Below, one piece after another: positions 1-6,638 of a stretch of DNA of 11,878 bases (its first letter is position 1; every line of letters starts with the position of its first letter). The stretch spans positions 1 through 11,878 of the forward strand of contig DATDAH010000179.1 of NCBI GenBank assembly GCA_036525535.1. Direction: 5' to 3'. The position numbers and the translations under genes are program-made. Source of the DNA: DATDAH01 sp036525535 (lineage in GTDB: Bacteria > Actinomycetota > Acidimicrobiia > Acidimicrobiales > DATDAH01). The notes below the pieces were generated by a model. That model did no database searches. It worked only from the letters and a program-made list of their open reading frames with translations, and was not told the DNA's origin.

Positions 1-1
1 G

Positions 2-871
2 CTGTTGGGCGACGCCGTCGAGCGCTGGCACGCCGAGGAGCGCCGGCTCTACCGCCACATGAAGATCATGAAGCAGCGGGCGTCGCTGAACGACGGCAAT
101 GCGAAGGCGGCCAACGCCGCCGAGTCCCGCTGGGAGCGCTTCCGGGATGCCGGCCCGCCACCGCCGCCGGCCACGACGCGGCCGATGCGGGCCCGGCTGC
201 GGGGAGGCGACGCCGCCCGCCGGGCCGTCACGGTCAAAGCCGCGGCCTACGACGGGCTCATCCGCCCCTTCGCCGACGAAGTCCACCACGGCGAGCGCCT
301 CGCCCTCATCGGGCCCAACGGCACCGGCAAGACCCACCTGCTGCGGATGCTGGCCGGGCAACTGGCGCCCACCTCGGGTCAGGTCGTCATCGGCAACCGG
401 GTCGAGCCGGGCCTCTTCACGCAGGTCAACGACCGTCCCGACTTCCTGGGTGTCCCCACCGGCGAGATCGTCGAGCGCCACGCCGGCAACTACGAGGCGA
501 CGATGAAGCACCTGGCCCGCTACGGGCTGGAGCGGGCCGAGCGCCTTCGCTACGACTCCCTCTCCGGCGGACAGAAGGCCCGGCTCGAGATCCTCAACCT
601 CGAGCTGGCCGGTCACAACCTGCTCCTCCTCGACGAGCCCACCGACAACCTCGACATCGAGAGCTCGGAGTCCCTGGAAGGGGCGCTGGACGGCTTCGAG
701 GGCACGGTCATCTCGGTCTCCCATGACCGGACCTTCCTCGAGGCCCAGGACCGCTTCTGGCTCCTGGACGCCGACGGCCGGATGACCGAGCTCACGGACT
801 GGCCCAGCGCCTATGACGCCCTGCTGACCGGCCGGCTGGCCAAGACCGCTCGGCCCCTCGGGGGCGGCTGA
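2..871 (+). CDS. ABC-F family ATP-binding protein, C-terminal half (5' end outside window)
   Basis: Cytosolic ABC-F proteins carry two ATPase domains and no membrane part; they act on the ribosome, as translation factors or antibiotic-resistance proteins. The window holds the inter-domain linker (about residues 1-75 counting from base 5, charged, then a PPPPP stretch) and the complete second ATPase domain. Visible motifs are Walker A GPNGTGKT (103-110), signature LSGGQ (186-190), Walker B LLLLDEP (206-212) followed by TDNLD, and the H-switch VSHDR (238-242). The frame is open to the left edge, so the first domain lies upstream and the TTG at base 5 is not a true start. Walker A ends in Thr-His rather than the usual Ser-Thr. 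The family is certain; whether it confers macrolide/lincosamide-type resistance or is a housekeeping factor cannot be told from this half. Confidence 0.93.
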   Translation: MLGDAVERWHAEERRLYRHMKIMKQRASLNDGNAKAANAAESRWERFRDAGPPPPPATTRPMRARLRGGDAARRAVTVKAAAYDGLIRPFADEVHHGERLALIGPNGTGKTHLLRMLAGQLAPTSGQVVIGNRVEPGLFTQVNDRPDFLGVPTGEIVERHAGNYEATMKHLARYGLERAERLRYDSLSGGQKARLEILNLELAGHNLLLLDEPTDNLDIESSESLEGALDGFEGTVISVSHDRTFLEAQDRFWLLDADGRMTELTDWPSAYDALLTGRLAKTARPLGGG

Positions 872-912
872 CCCTCACCCGTTCGGGGACACCGACCCAT
901 TTCTCCCATCCA

Positions 913-944
913 CGCGGGGGGAGGGCTCCGGAGTACCCCCCGTG
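913..944 (+). promoter_or_regulatory. Hairpin enclosing the RBS and start codon of the molybdoenzyme gene
   Basis: Bases 913-921 (CGCGGGGGG) can pair with 936-944 (CCCCCCGTG), eight Watson-Crick pairs and one G-U. The GTG start codon (942-944) is in the base of the stem, and the Shine-Dalgarno-like GGAG (930-933), 8 bases before the start, is in the 14-base loop. If it folds in the mRNA it would restrict translation initiation. The pairing is seen in the sequence; a regulatory role is inference. Confidence 0.4.
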
Positions 945-2540
945 AGCGAGCAGGAGGAGCGAGTCCCGAAGGGCGATCGGGCCCTCTTCGCCCTCAGTGG
1001 CCTGGTGGCCGCCGCCGTCGGCCTCGGGGTGGCCGAGCTGTCGACCTCGCTCAACCGGGCCTGGCGCTCGCCGGTCGAGGTGGTGGCGGAGGTCGTCATC
1101 GACCGGGCCCCGCAGAGCATCACCCACTTCGGCATCGAGCTCTTCGGCCGCAACGACAAGAAGGCCCTGGTCATCGGGATCCTGGTCACGCTGACCATCG
1201 TCGGCCTGGTCGTGGGGGCGCTCAGCCGCCGGCGGCCGGTCGTCGGCGACATCGCCTTCGGGGCGTTCGCCGTCGTCGGCGCCGGCGCCGCCCTCCAGGT
1301 GGCCAACGCCCCGTTGTCCGCGGTCATCCCCTCGCTGATCGCCGGTGGTCTCGGCGCGGTGACCCTGCGCTTCCTGCGGGCCCGGCTCCTCAACGTCGAG
1401 GCAGCTCGGGCCGAGAAGCCGGTGAGCGACGAGACCACCGGCCAGCCGGTGGCCGAGCCCGTCGGCGGGACGAGCCGCCGGACCTTCCTGGCCCTGACCG
1501 GGGCGATGGTGGCCCTCGCCGGCGTGGCCGCCGCCGGCGGTCGGGCGCTGCGGGACCGCTTCAGCGCCGCGGACTCCCGCAACAACCTCGTCCTCCCGGC
1601 ACCGGACGAGACCGCACCGCCCATCACCGACGCCTACTCGGTCGACGTCGAAGGGATGACCCCCTTCCGCACGTCCATCGCCGACTTCTACCGGATCGAC
1701 ACCGCCCTCACCGTGCCCCAGGTCCCCGTGGAGGGCTGGGAGTTGGAGGTCAAGGGGATGGTCGACGAGGCCCTGCGCCTGACCTTCGACGACCTCGTCG
1801 CCTTCGGTCTGGTCGAGGCCGACGTGACGATGACCTGCGTCTCCAACCGGGTCGGGGGCGAGCTCATCGGCAATGCCCGCTGGCTCGGCGTCCCGGTGCA
1901 GCGCCTGCTCGACGAGGTCGGGGTCGACCCCGAGGCCGACCAGCTCGTGGGCCGCTCCGTCGACGGCTACACCTGCGGCTTCCCCGTCAGCGCTGTGGGC
2001 GACGGCCGCACCTGCCTGGTCGCCGTCGGCATGAACGGCGAGCCCCTGCCCCTCGAGCACGGCTTCCCCGCCCGCCTCGTGACCGCCGGCCTCTACGGCT
2101 ACATCTCGGCGACGAAGTGGCTCACCGAGATCGAGCTGACCACCTTCGACGCCTTCGACTCCTACTGGGTGCCCCGGGGCTACGCCGACCGGGCCCCGAT
2201 CAAGACCGAGTGCCGCATCGACGTCCCTCGCACCGGTGAGCAGGTCACGGCCGGTCCGCAGTCGATCGCCGGCGTGGCCTGGGCCCCGACCCGAGGCATC
2301 CAGAAGGTCGAGGTCAAGGTCGACGACGGCCCGTGGCTGGAGGCCGAGCTGGCCGACGCCCTGACCGACGAGACCTGGCGGCAGTGGCGCATCGACTGGG
2401 ACGCCCAGCCGGGCTCGCCCCGGATCATGTGCCGGGCCACCGACGGTGACGGCGAGCTCATGACCGAGGAGCGCAGTGAGCCGCTCCCCGACGGGGCCAC
2501 CGGCTGGCAATCGAAGCTCGTGATCGTTTCGGCGGCCTGA
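942..2540 (+). CDS. Membrane-anchored sulfite oxidase/MsrP-like molybdopterin oxidoreductase
   Basis: A 532-residue molybdopterin oxidoreductase of the sulfite oxidase superfamily. The N-terminus has four likely membrane segments (about 14-33, 75-94, 99-120, 124-144). A twin-arginine motif SRRTFL (178-183) and a hydrophobic stretch follow, which would place the catalytic part outside the membrane. The molybdopterin-binding domain covers roughly 225-415, with the expected molybdenum-ligand cysteine in TMTCVSN (Cys299). The C-terminal 100 residues, with VEVKVDDGPW, match the Ig-like Mo-co dimerisation domain. The GTG start has GGAG 8 bases upstream. The membrane part is histidine-poor, so it is unlikely to bind b-type heme as YedZ does. 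The substrate (sulfite, methionine sulfoxide or other) is unknown. The fasciclin gene follows in the same direction; this pairing is, to my knowledge, recurrent in actinobacteria, often near sigK-type regulators, which are not seen here. Confidence 0.9.
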   Translation: MSEQEERVPKGDRALFALSGLVAAAVGLGVAELSTSLNRAWRSPVEVVAEVVIDRAPQSITHFGIELFGRNDKKALVIGILVTLTIVGLVVGALSRRRPVVGDIAFGAFAVVGAGAALQVANAPLSAVIPSLIAGGLGAVTLRFLRARLLNVEAARAEKPVSDETTGQPVAEPVGGTSRRTFLALTGAMVALAGVAAAGGRALRDRFSAADSRNNLVLPAPDETAPPITDAYSVDVEGMTPFRTSIADFYRIDTALTVPQVPVEGWELEVKGMVDEALRLTFDDLVAFGLVEADVTMTCVSNRVGGELIGNARWLGVPVQRLLDEVGVDPEADQLVGRSVDGYTCGFPVSAVGDGRTCLVAVGMNGEPLPLEHGFPARLVTAGLYGYISATKWLTEIELTTFDAFDSYWVPRGYADRAPIKTECRIDVPRTGEQVTAGPQSIAGVAWAPTRGIQKVEVKVDDGPWLEAELADALTDETWRQWRIDWDAQPGSPRIMCRATDGDGELMTEERSEPLPDGATGWQSKLVIVSAA

Positions 2541-2557
2541 CCACGCCCCGACCCCCT

Positions 2558-2577
2558 CTTGCCCGATCCCGGGCGAG
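2558..2577 (+). other. Small intergenic hairpin between molybdoenzyme and fasciclin genes
   Basis: Bases 2558-2565 pair with 2570-2577 (CTTGCCCG against CGGGCGAG, one T-G wobble) around a 4-base loop. It lies 17 bases after the molybdoenzyme stop. No T-tract follows. It could be a weak attenuator or a 3'-end stabiliser that gives the two genes different mRNA levels. Function is inference. Confidence 0.3.
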
Positions 2578-2624
2578 TTCCCAACAGCAACCCCCCAACC
2601 CAAGAAAGTGAGTGTGTGACAGTC

Positions 2625-3308
2625 ATGTTCCGTTCGAAGCTGATTCGAATCCTGGCTCTGGTGTTCGCTCTCGGTCTGGTCGCCGCCGCGTGTGGCGACG
2701 ACTCCGAGTCGAGCGAATCCGCGTCCGACGCGACGGCGGCTCCGGCCGACGACACGACGGCGCCGGATGACACCGAGATGACCGACGACACCACCCCGGT
2801 GGACTCGTCCACCATCTGCGACACCGACGGGCTCGTCGAGGCCGTCGAGTCCGGTCCCGAGGACGGGACGCTGGCCGGCATGGCCGACGACCCCGTCGGC
2901 ACCGCCGCCTCCAGCAACCCCGTGCTGACCACCCTGGTCGCCGCCGTGACGGAGGCCGACCTGGTCGACACCCTGAACAGCGCCGAGGAGCTGACGGTGT
3001 TCGCCCCGACGGACTGCGCGTTCGCCGAGCTGGACCCCGCCACCCTCGAGGCCGCCATGGCCGACCCGGCCGGTCTGCTGACCACGGTCCTGGGCTTCCA
3101 CGTCATCCCCCAGCGGCTCTCCGCCGCTGACCTGACCGACGGCATGGAGCTGGAGACCTTCACCGGCGAGACCCTCGTGGTGGCGGTTGACGGCGACACC
3201 ATCTCGTTGAACGACGGTGGTGCCACCGTTCAGGTGCCCGACGTCGAGACGGCCAACGCCACGGTGTTCCTCATCGACAGCGTGATGATCCCGCCGAGCG
3301 TGGGCTGA
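2625..3308 (+). CDS. Fasciclin (FAS1) domain lipoprotein
   Basis: A predicted surface lipoprotein of 227 residues. The N-terminus has a short basic region, a hydrophobic stretch and the lipobox LVAAAC with acylated Cys23. A long Asp/Ser/Thr-rich linker (about 24-62) follows, then a FAS1 domain (about 93-225) with ELTVFAPTDCAF (122-133) near the H1 motif, LGFHVIPQRL near H2, and a closing TVFLIDSVMIPP. FAS1 domains mediate adhesion or protein contacts; MPT70/MPT83 of mycobacteria are known relatives. Cys65 and Cys131 are the only other cysteines and may form a disulfide. The start is chosen at ATG 2625 for its basic n-region; GTG 2616 in the same frame is equally possible, as the upstream AAGAAAGTGAG is a poor ribosome site for both. 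It is probably co-transcribed with the upstream molybdoenzyme. Confidence 0.9.
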   Translation: MFRSKLIRILALVFALGLVAAACGDDSESSESASDATAAPADDTTAPDDTEMTDDTTPVDSSTICDTDGLVEAVESGPEDGTLAGMADDPVGTAASSNPVLTTLVAAVTEADLVDTLNSAEELTVFAPTDCAFAELDPATLEAAMADPAGLLTTVLGFHVIPQRLSAADLTDGMELETFTGETLVVAVDGDTISLNDGGATVQVPDVETANATVFLIDSVMIPPSVG

Positions 3309-3325
3309 CCGTTCCCTCGTGAGCG

Positions 3326-3361
3326 GACGGGCCCCGGGTCGATCCGACCCGGGGCTCCGTC
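3326..3361 (+). terminator. GC-rich terminator-like hairpin after the fasciclin gene
   Basis: GCCCCGGGTCG (3331-3341) and CGACCCGGGGC (3345-3355) form a perfect 11-bp stem with an ATC loop. With T3356 bulged, GACGG (3326-3330) also pairs with CCGTC (3357-3361), giving 16 bp. It begins 17 bases after the fasciclin stop. There is no T-tract, as is common for high-GC actinobacterial terminators; it may also act as a 3' barrier to exonucleases. Confidence 0.75.
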
Positions 3362-3422
3362 GCGTGCGGGGGGTGCCGGGGAAGTCGTCCGGGCTGATGG
3401 TGCGGAGTGGCCGAGCGTCGGC

Positions 3423-3428
3423 CAGACT
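3423..3428 (+). promoter_or_regulatory. Possible -10 element of the membrane protein/pirin operon
   Basis: CAGACT lies 7 bases before GTG 3436 and resembles the TAnnnT consensus except at its first base. No ribosome site is visible before this GTG, which would suit leaderless transcription. No clear -35 is seen. Weak evidence. Confidence 0.25.
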
Positions 3429-3435
3429 TGGGGCC

Positions 3436-3774
3436 GTGAGCGAGACGACGGCGGTGCCGGCGGCGGCGGTCGAGTACACGCCGGCCCAGGCGGAGAAGGC
3501 GTTCAGCAAGTCCGTGATGGTCTCGGCCGTCCGGTGCCTGTTCACCTACATCGTCTTCCCGTGGCTGCTGCCCGCCCTCGGGGTGGCCCGGGGCTGGGGC
3601 CCGTGGCTCGGCGTGGTGGTGAGCCCGATCGCCATCGCGTTCAACGTGCTGAGCATCCGCCGCTTCCAGCGCAGCGGGCACAGGTACCGCTGGCCGATCA
3701 CCGTGGTCAACGCCACGATCATCGTGTTGCTGGTGGTGCTGTTCGTCCGGGATGTCGCCGACATCCTGTCGTGA
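3436..3774 (+). CDS. Small membrane protein of unknown family
   Basis: I do not recognise this 112-residue protein. It has a short polar N-terminus with AQAEKAFSKS, then three hydrophobic stretches (about 35-50, 57-74 and 86-104), and ends RDVADILS, so it is probably an integral membrane protein with two or three spans. A basic loop RRFQRSGHRYR (75-85) between spans two and three is likely cytoplasmic. GTG 3436 is chosen because upstream codons show no protein-like pattern and overlap the terminator hairpin. Its stop overlaps the GTG of the DUF454 gene by 4 bases (GTGA), so the two are translationally coupled, and the pirin gene follows in the same way. No catalytic motif is visible. Confidence 0.8.
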   Translation: MSETTAVPAAAVEYTPAQAEKAFSKSVMVSAVRCLFTYIVFPWLLPALGVARGWGPWLGVVVSPIAIAFNVLSIRRFQRSGHRYRWPITVVNATIIVLLVVLFVRDVADILS

Positions 3775-4196
3775 CCGAGACGCCCGTCGACCGGTCCCGG
3801 ACCGTCCGGGCGGGTTGGCTGGCCATGGGGCTCGTGTGCGTCGGCCTCGGGGGGTTGGGCATCGTGCTCCCCGGCCTGCCCACGACGGTCTTCTTCATCG
3901 CCGCCGCGGCCTGCTTCTCCAAGTCGAGCCCCCGCCTCGAGGCCTGGGTGCTCGGCCTGCGGGGCGTGGGCCCCATGGTGCGGGACCACCGGGCCGGCCT
4001 GGGCATGCCCCGTCGGGCCAAGGTGCTGGCCACGGCCTGCATCGTGCTCTTCGTCGGGCTGGCCCTGTGGTTGGCCATCGAGCACCCCGCCCTGCGAGGC
4101 GTGGTCGCCGCCGCGGGCCTGGTCGGTGTGGTCGTGATCTGGTGGCGCGTCCCCACCCGTGAGGCCGTGCTGCGGACCCAGGAGGTCGGGACATGA
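3771..4196 (+). CDS. DUF454 (YbaN-like) inner membrane protein
   Basis: A 141-residue membrane protein matching the DUF454/YbaN family. The recognisable core is GLGGLGIVLPGLPTT (25-39) followed by CFSKSSPRLEAWVL (48-61), GPMVRDHR and MPRRAK, in the same order as family members. Hydrophobic spans are at about 15-47 (broken by the LPGLPTT turn), 85-102 and 106-126. The family's biochemical role is not established. Start GTG 3771 overlaps the upstream stop by 4 bases, and its own TGA overlaps the pirin ATG by 4 bases, so it is the middle gene of a tight operon. Length is normal for the family. Confidence 0.87.
   Translation: MTETPVDRSRTVRAGWLAMGLVCVGLGGLGIVLPGLPTTVFFIAAAACFSKSSPRLEAWVLGLRGVGPMVRDHRAGLGMPRRAKVLATACIVLFVGLALWLAIEHPALRGVVAAAGLVGVVVIWWRVPTREAVLRTQEVGT
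4180..4186 (+). promoter_or_regulatory. Strong ribosome binding site for the pirin gene
   Basis: AGGAGGT, a near-perfect Shine-Dalgarno sequence, ends 6 bases before ATG 4193 and lies inside the end of the DUF454 gene. It is the best ribosome site in the window, fixes the pirin start and suggests that pirin is the most strongly translated gene of the operon. Confidence 0.8.
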
Positions 4197-5119
4197 GCGG
4201 ACCGGTCGAGACGTGCGACGCGAAGGCCGACCCGGCCGGCGGCCCGGTCATCGCTGTCGAGCCCAGCCGGGAGGCCCGGGTCGGGGACACCACGGTCCGG
4301 CGGGCCCTGCCCCGGCGGGGTCACCGCACGGTCGGGGCCTGGTGCTTCGCCGACCACATGGGCCCCGTCGCCGATGGTGGCGGGCTGGGCACCGGCATCG
4401 GCCCCCACCCCCACATCGGCCTGCAGACGGTCACGTGGCTGGTCGAGGGCGAGATGGTGCATCGGGACAGCCTCGGCGCCGAGCAGCTCATCCGGCCCGG
4501 TCAGCTCAACCTCATGACGGCGGGCCGGGGCGTGGCCCACGCCGAGGAGGGGACCGCCGAGTCGGCCGGGAAGCCGAAGCACGGCATCCAGCTCTGGGTG
4601 GCCCAGCCCGAAGCCACCCGCCACGGCGAGCCCGCCTTCGAGCACCACGCCGAGCTGCCCCGGGTGGCCGTCGACTCCGGCGCGGCCACCGTCCTGGTCG
4701 GCGAGCTGGCCGGCGTCACCTCACCGGCTCGGGCCGACACCGACCACGTCGGGGCCGAGCTGGCTCTGCGCCGAGGGAACACGATCGTGCCCCTGCGGCC
4801 CGAGCACGAGCACGCGCTCGTCGTGCTGGAGGGGGCCGTCGACCTGGGCGACGACACGGTCGTCGAGCCCGGGTTCCTCGCCTACCTCGGCACCGGCCGG
4901 GACGAGCTCCCGATGGCCATGACCGACGCAGCCCGGGTGATGCTGCTGGGCGGGACGCCCTTCGAGTCCGAGATCTCCATGTGGTGGAACTTCGTCGCTC
5001 GCACCCATGACGAGATGGACGAGGCCCGGTCGGCCTGGGAGGCCGGCGACGAGGACCGCTTCGGCCCCGTCTCCTCCACCCTGGGCTGGATCGCCGCCCC
5101 CACCACCCCCTGGCGCTGA
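4193..5119 (+). CDS. Pirin family bicupin protein
   Basis: Pirins are cytosolic or nuclear iron proteins with two cupin domains; some bacterial members have quercetinase activity or bind metabolic enzymes. This 308-residue protein has the N-terminal signature PHPHIGLQTVTWLVEGE (71-87), HRDSLG (90-95), and IRPGQLNLMTAGRGVAHAEE (100-119). The four iron ligands known from human pirin (His56, His58, His101, Glu103) have counterparts here: His72, His74, His116, Glu118. A second cupin-like half follows (about 190-290), ending near GGTPFESEISMWWNFVARTHDE. Length is typical. ATG 4193 overlaps the DUF454 stop and has a strong ribosome site. The family call is secure; the substrate, if any, is not known. 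Confidence 0.95.
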   Translation: MSGPVETCDAKADPAGGPVIAVEPSREARVGDTTVRRALPRRGHRTVGAWCFADHMGPVADGGGLGTGIGPHPHIGLQTVTWLVEGEMVHRDSLGAEQLIRPGQLNLMTAGRGVAHAEEGTAESAGKPKHGIQLWVAQPEATRHGEPAFEHHAELPRVAVDSGAATVLVGELAGVTSPARADTDHVGAELALRRGNTIVPLRPEHEHALVVLEGAVDLGDDTVVEPGFLAYLGTGRDELPMAMTDAARVMLLGGTPFESEISMWWNFVARTHDEMDEARSAWEAGDEDRFGPVSSTLGWIAAPTTPWR

Positions 5120-5123
5120 GCTC

Positions 5124-6590
5124 TCAACGGGTGCGTTGGGGCTGGGCCTCGGCGGCCTTGGCCAGGTTGCGCAGCATGGACCCGAAGACGATGCCGTGGA
5201 AGGGCCATGCCGACCACCAGTAGAGGGTGCCGGCCAAGCCCCGGGGGATGAAGAGGGCCCGCTGGTGGAGGACAGGACCGCCCCCCTCGTCCGGGGTGAT
5301 CGCGAACTCCAGCCAGGCCCCGCCGGGTAGGCGCATCTCGGCCCGCAGGCGCAACACCTTTCCCCGCTCGAGGGTCTCCACCCGCCAGAAGTCGATGGGC
5401 TCACCCACCGCCGTGCGATCCGGGTCGCGCCGGCCCCGACGGAGGCCGACGCCGCCGGCGAGGCGGTCGAGGAGGCCGCGGACCGCCCAGGCCAGAGGAA
5501 AGGAGTACCAGCCGCGGTCGCCGCCGATGCCCTCGACGGCCTGCCAGAGCTGGTCCACCGAGGCGTCGACCGGGGCCGACCGCTCGTCGCGGTAAACGGT
5601 CCCGCCGCTCCAGTCGGGATCGGTCGGCATGGGGTCGCTCGGGGCGCCGGGCCAGTCGGCTCCAGACCACCGGGTGGCGACGTCACCCGTCCGGATCTGC
5701 TCCAGGGCCAGGCGCACGGCCTCGTCGAAGCCGAGGAGGTCGGCCGGGACGAGCGCGGTGATGTCGTCCTCCTGGACCACGACCGAGTTCCGCAACGACT
5801 CGATGAGGGGTTGGGCGATGGCCTTCGGCACGGGCGTGACCAGGTTCACCCACTGGCTCGAGAGCCAGGGGCTCAAGACCCGGACGGGGATGATCACCCG
5901 GTGACGCAGCCCGGCCACAGCGGCGTAGCGGCGCATCATCTCCCGGTAGGTCAGGACGTCCGGGCCGCCGACGTCGAAGCGCCGGTTCGTGCCGTCGGAC
6001 AGGTCCAGGACACCGACGAGGTAGGTGAGTACGTCGCGCACGGCGATGGGCTGCACACGGGACGACACCCAGCGGGGAGTGACCATGACCGGCAAGCGCT
6101 CGGTCAGGTAGCGCAGCATCTCGAAGGAGGCGCTGCCGCTGCCGATGATGACACCGGCCTGGAGCACCACGGTGGGCACGCCGGAGTCCAGGAAGATCTG
6201 ACCGACCTCGGCTCGGGAGGCCAGGTGGGCCGACGCCGTCTCTTCCGCGCCCGGGACGAGCCCGCCGAGGTAGACGATGCGCTCGGTGCCCGCCGCCTTG
6301 GCCGCGGCGGCCACGTTGTTCGCCGCCTCTCGGTCCGTGTCCTCGAAGTGGCCACCGGACCCGATGGAGTGGACCAGGTAGTAGACGACCTCGACGTCCG
6401 CCAGCGCCTCGGTCAGGGACGCGGGGTCGAGGGCGTCACCCTGGACGACCTCGACCCGCTCGGCCCACGGGACCCCGGCCAGCTTCTCCGGTCGGCGGGT
6501 CAGGCACCGGATCTCGTGACCGGCGTCGGCGAGCTCAGGGACCAAGCGCCCCCCGATGTAGCCGGTGGCGCCCATGACGAGGATCCTCAC
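5124..6590 (-). CDS. NAD(P)-binding SDR-like protein with C-terminal DUF2867/SRPBCC-like domain
   Basis: A 488-residue two-domain protein. Residues 1-300 are an atypical/extended SDR (NmrA-like) Rossmann domain: GATGYIGG (7-14) binds the dinucleotide, Arg32-Arg33 after the second strand suggests NADP(H), GDALD is at 51-55, YYLVHSIG at 70-77 and GGPDVLTYREMM at 208-219. Residues 330-478 match the DUF2867 domain found fused to such SDRs, with LPGGAWLEF, FIPRGLAGTLYWW and PFHGIVFGSML. The substrate is unknown; a hydrophobic ligand is plausible for the SRPBCC-like fold (inference). The start is GTG 6590, with a TAGCCT -10-like box 6 bases upstream and no clear ribosome site. The stop faces the pirin stop across 4 bases. 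The DUF1269 gene lies 48 bases upstream on the same strand. Confidence 0.9.
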   Translation of the reverse strand: MRILVMGATGYIGGRLVPELADAGHEIRCLTRRPEKLAGVPWAERVEVVQGDALDPASLTEALADVEVVYYLVHSIGSGGHFEDTDREAANNVAAAAKAAGTERIVYLGGLVPGAEETASAHLASRAEVGQIFLDSGVPTVVLQAGVIIGSGSASFEMLRYLTERLPVMVTPRWVSSRVQPIAVRDVLTYLVGVLDLSDGTNRRFDVGGPDVLTYREMMRRYAAVAGLRHRVIIPVRVLSPWLSSQWVNLVTPVPKAIAQPLIESLRNSVVVQEDDITALVPADLLGFDEAVRLALEQIRTGDVATRWSGADWPGAPSDPMPTDPDWSGGTVYRDERSAPVDASVDQLWQAVEGIGGDRGWYSFPLAWAVRGLLDRLAGGVGLRRGRRDPDRTAVGEPIDFWRVETLERGKVLRLRAEMRLPGGAWLEFAITPDEGGGPVLHQRALFIPRGLAGTLYWWSAWPFHGIVFGSMLRNLAKAAEAQPQRTR

Positions 6591-6596
6591 CCGCTC

Positions 6597-6602
6597 AGGC
6601 TA
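6597..6602 (-). promoter_or_regulatory. Putative leaderless -10 element (TAGCCT) of the SDR gene
   Basis: On the minus strand TAGCCT fits the TAnnnT consensus and ends 6 bases before the GTG at 6590, a spacing that would start the transcript at or next to the start codon. The same nonamer CCCTAGCCT precedes the neighbouring DUF1269 gene. No -35 is recognised. It implies that the SDR gene has its own promoter despite lying only 48 bases after DUF1269. Confidence 0.5.
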
Positions 6603-6638
6603 GGGATGCGGTCGCCGGAGCCCCGGCCCCTGCTGGAT

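Noticed and set aside
853..865. Hairpin GCCCC-TCG-GGGGC at the end of the ABC-F gene
   Set aside because: The stem is only 5 bp, lies inside the coding sequence before the stop and has no T-tract; stems this short are frequent by chance at this base composition.
2561..2624. Extending the fasciclin gene upstream to the TTG at 2559
   Set aside because: The added residues are Pro/Asn-rich, would place the lipoprotein signal internally, and no ribosome site precedes the TTG.
792..3545. A 917-codon open frame on the minus strand
   Set aside because: It lies antisense to the molybdoenzyme and fasciclin genes, its translation is low-complexity Gly/Arg/Asp/Val/His-rich with no domain, and long antisense frames are expected in such GC-rich sequence.
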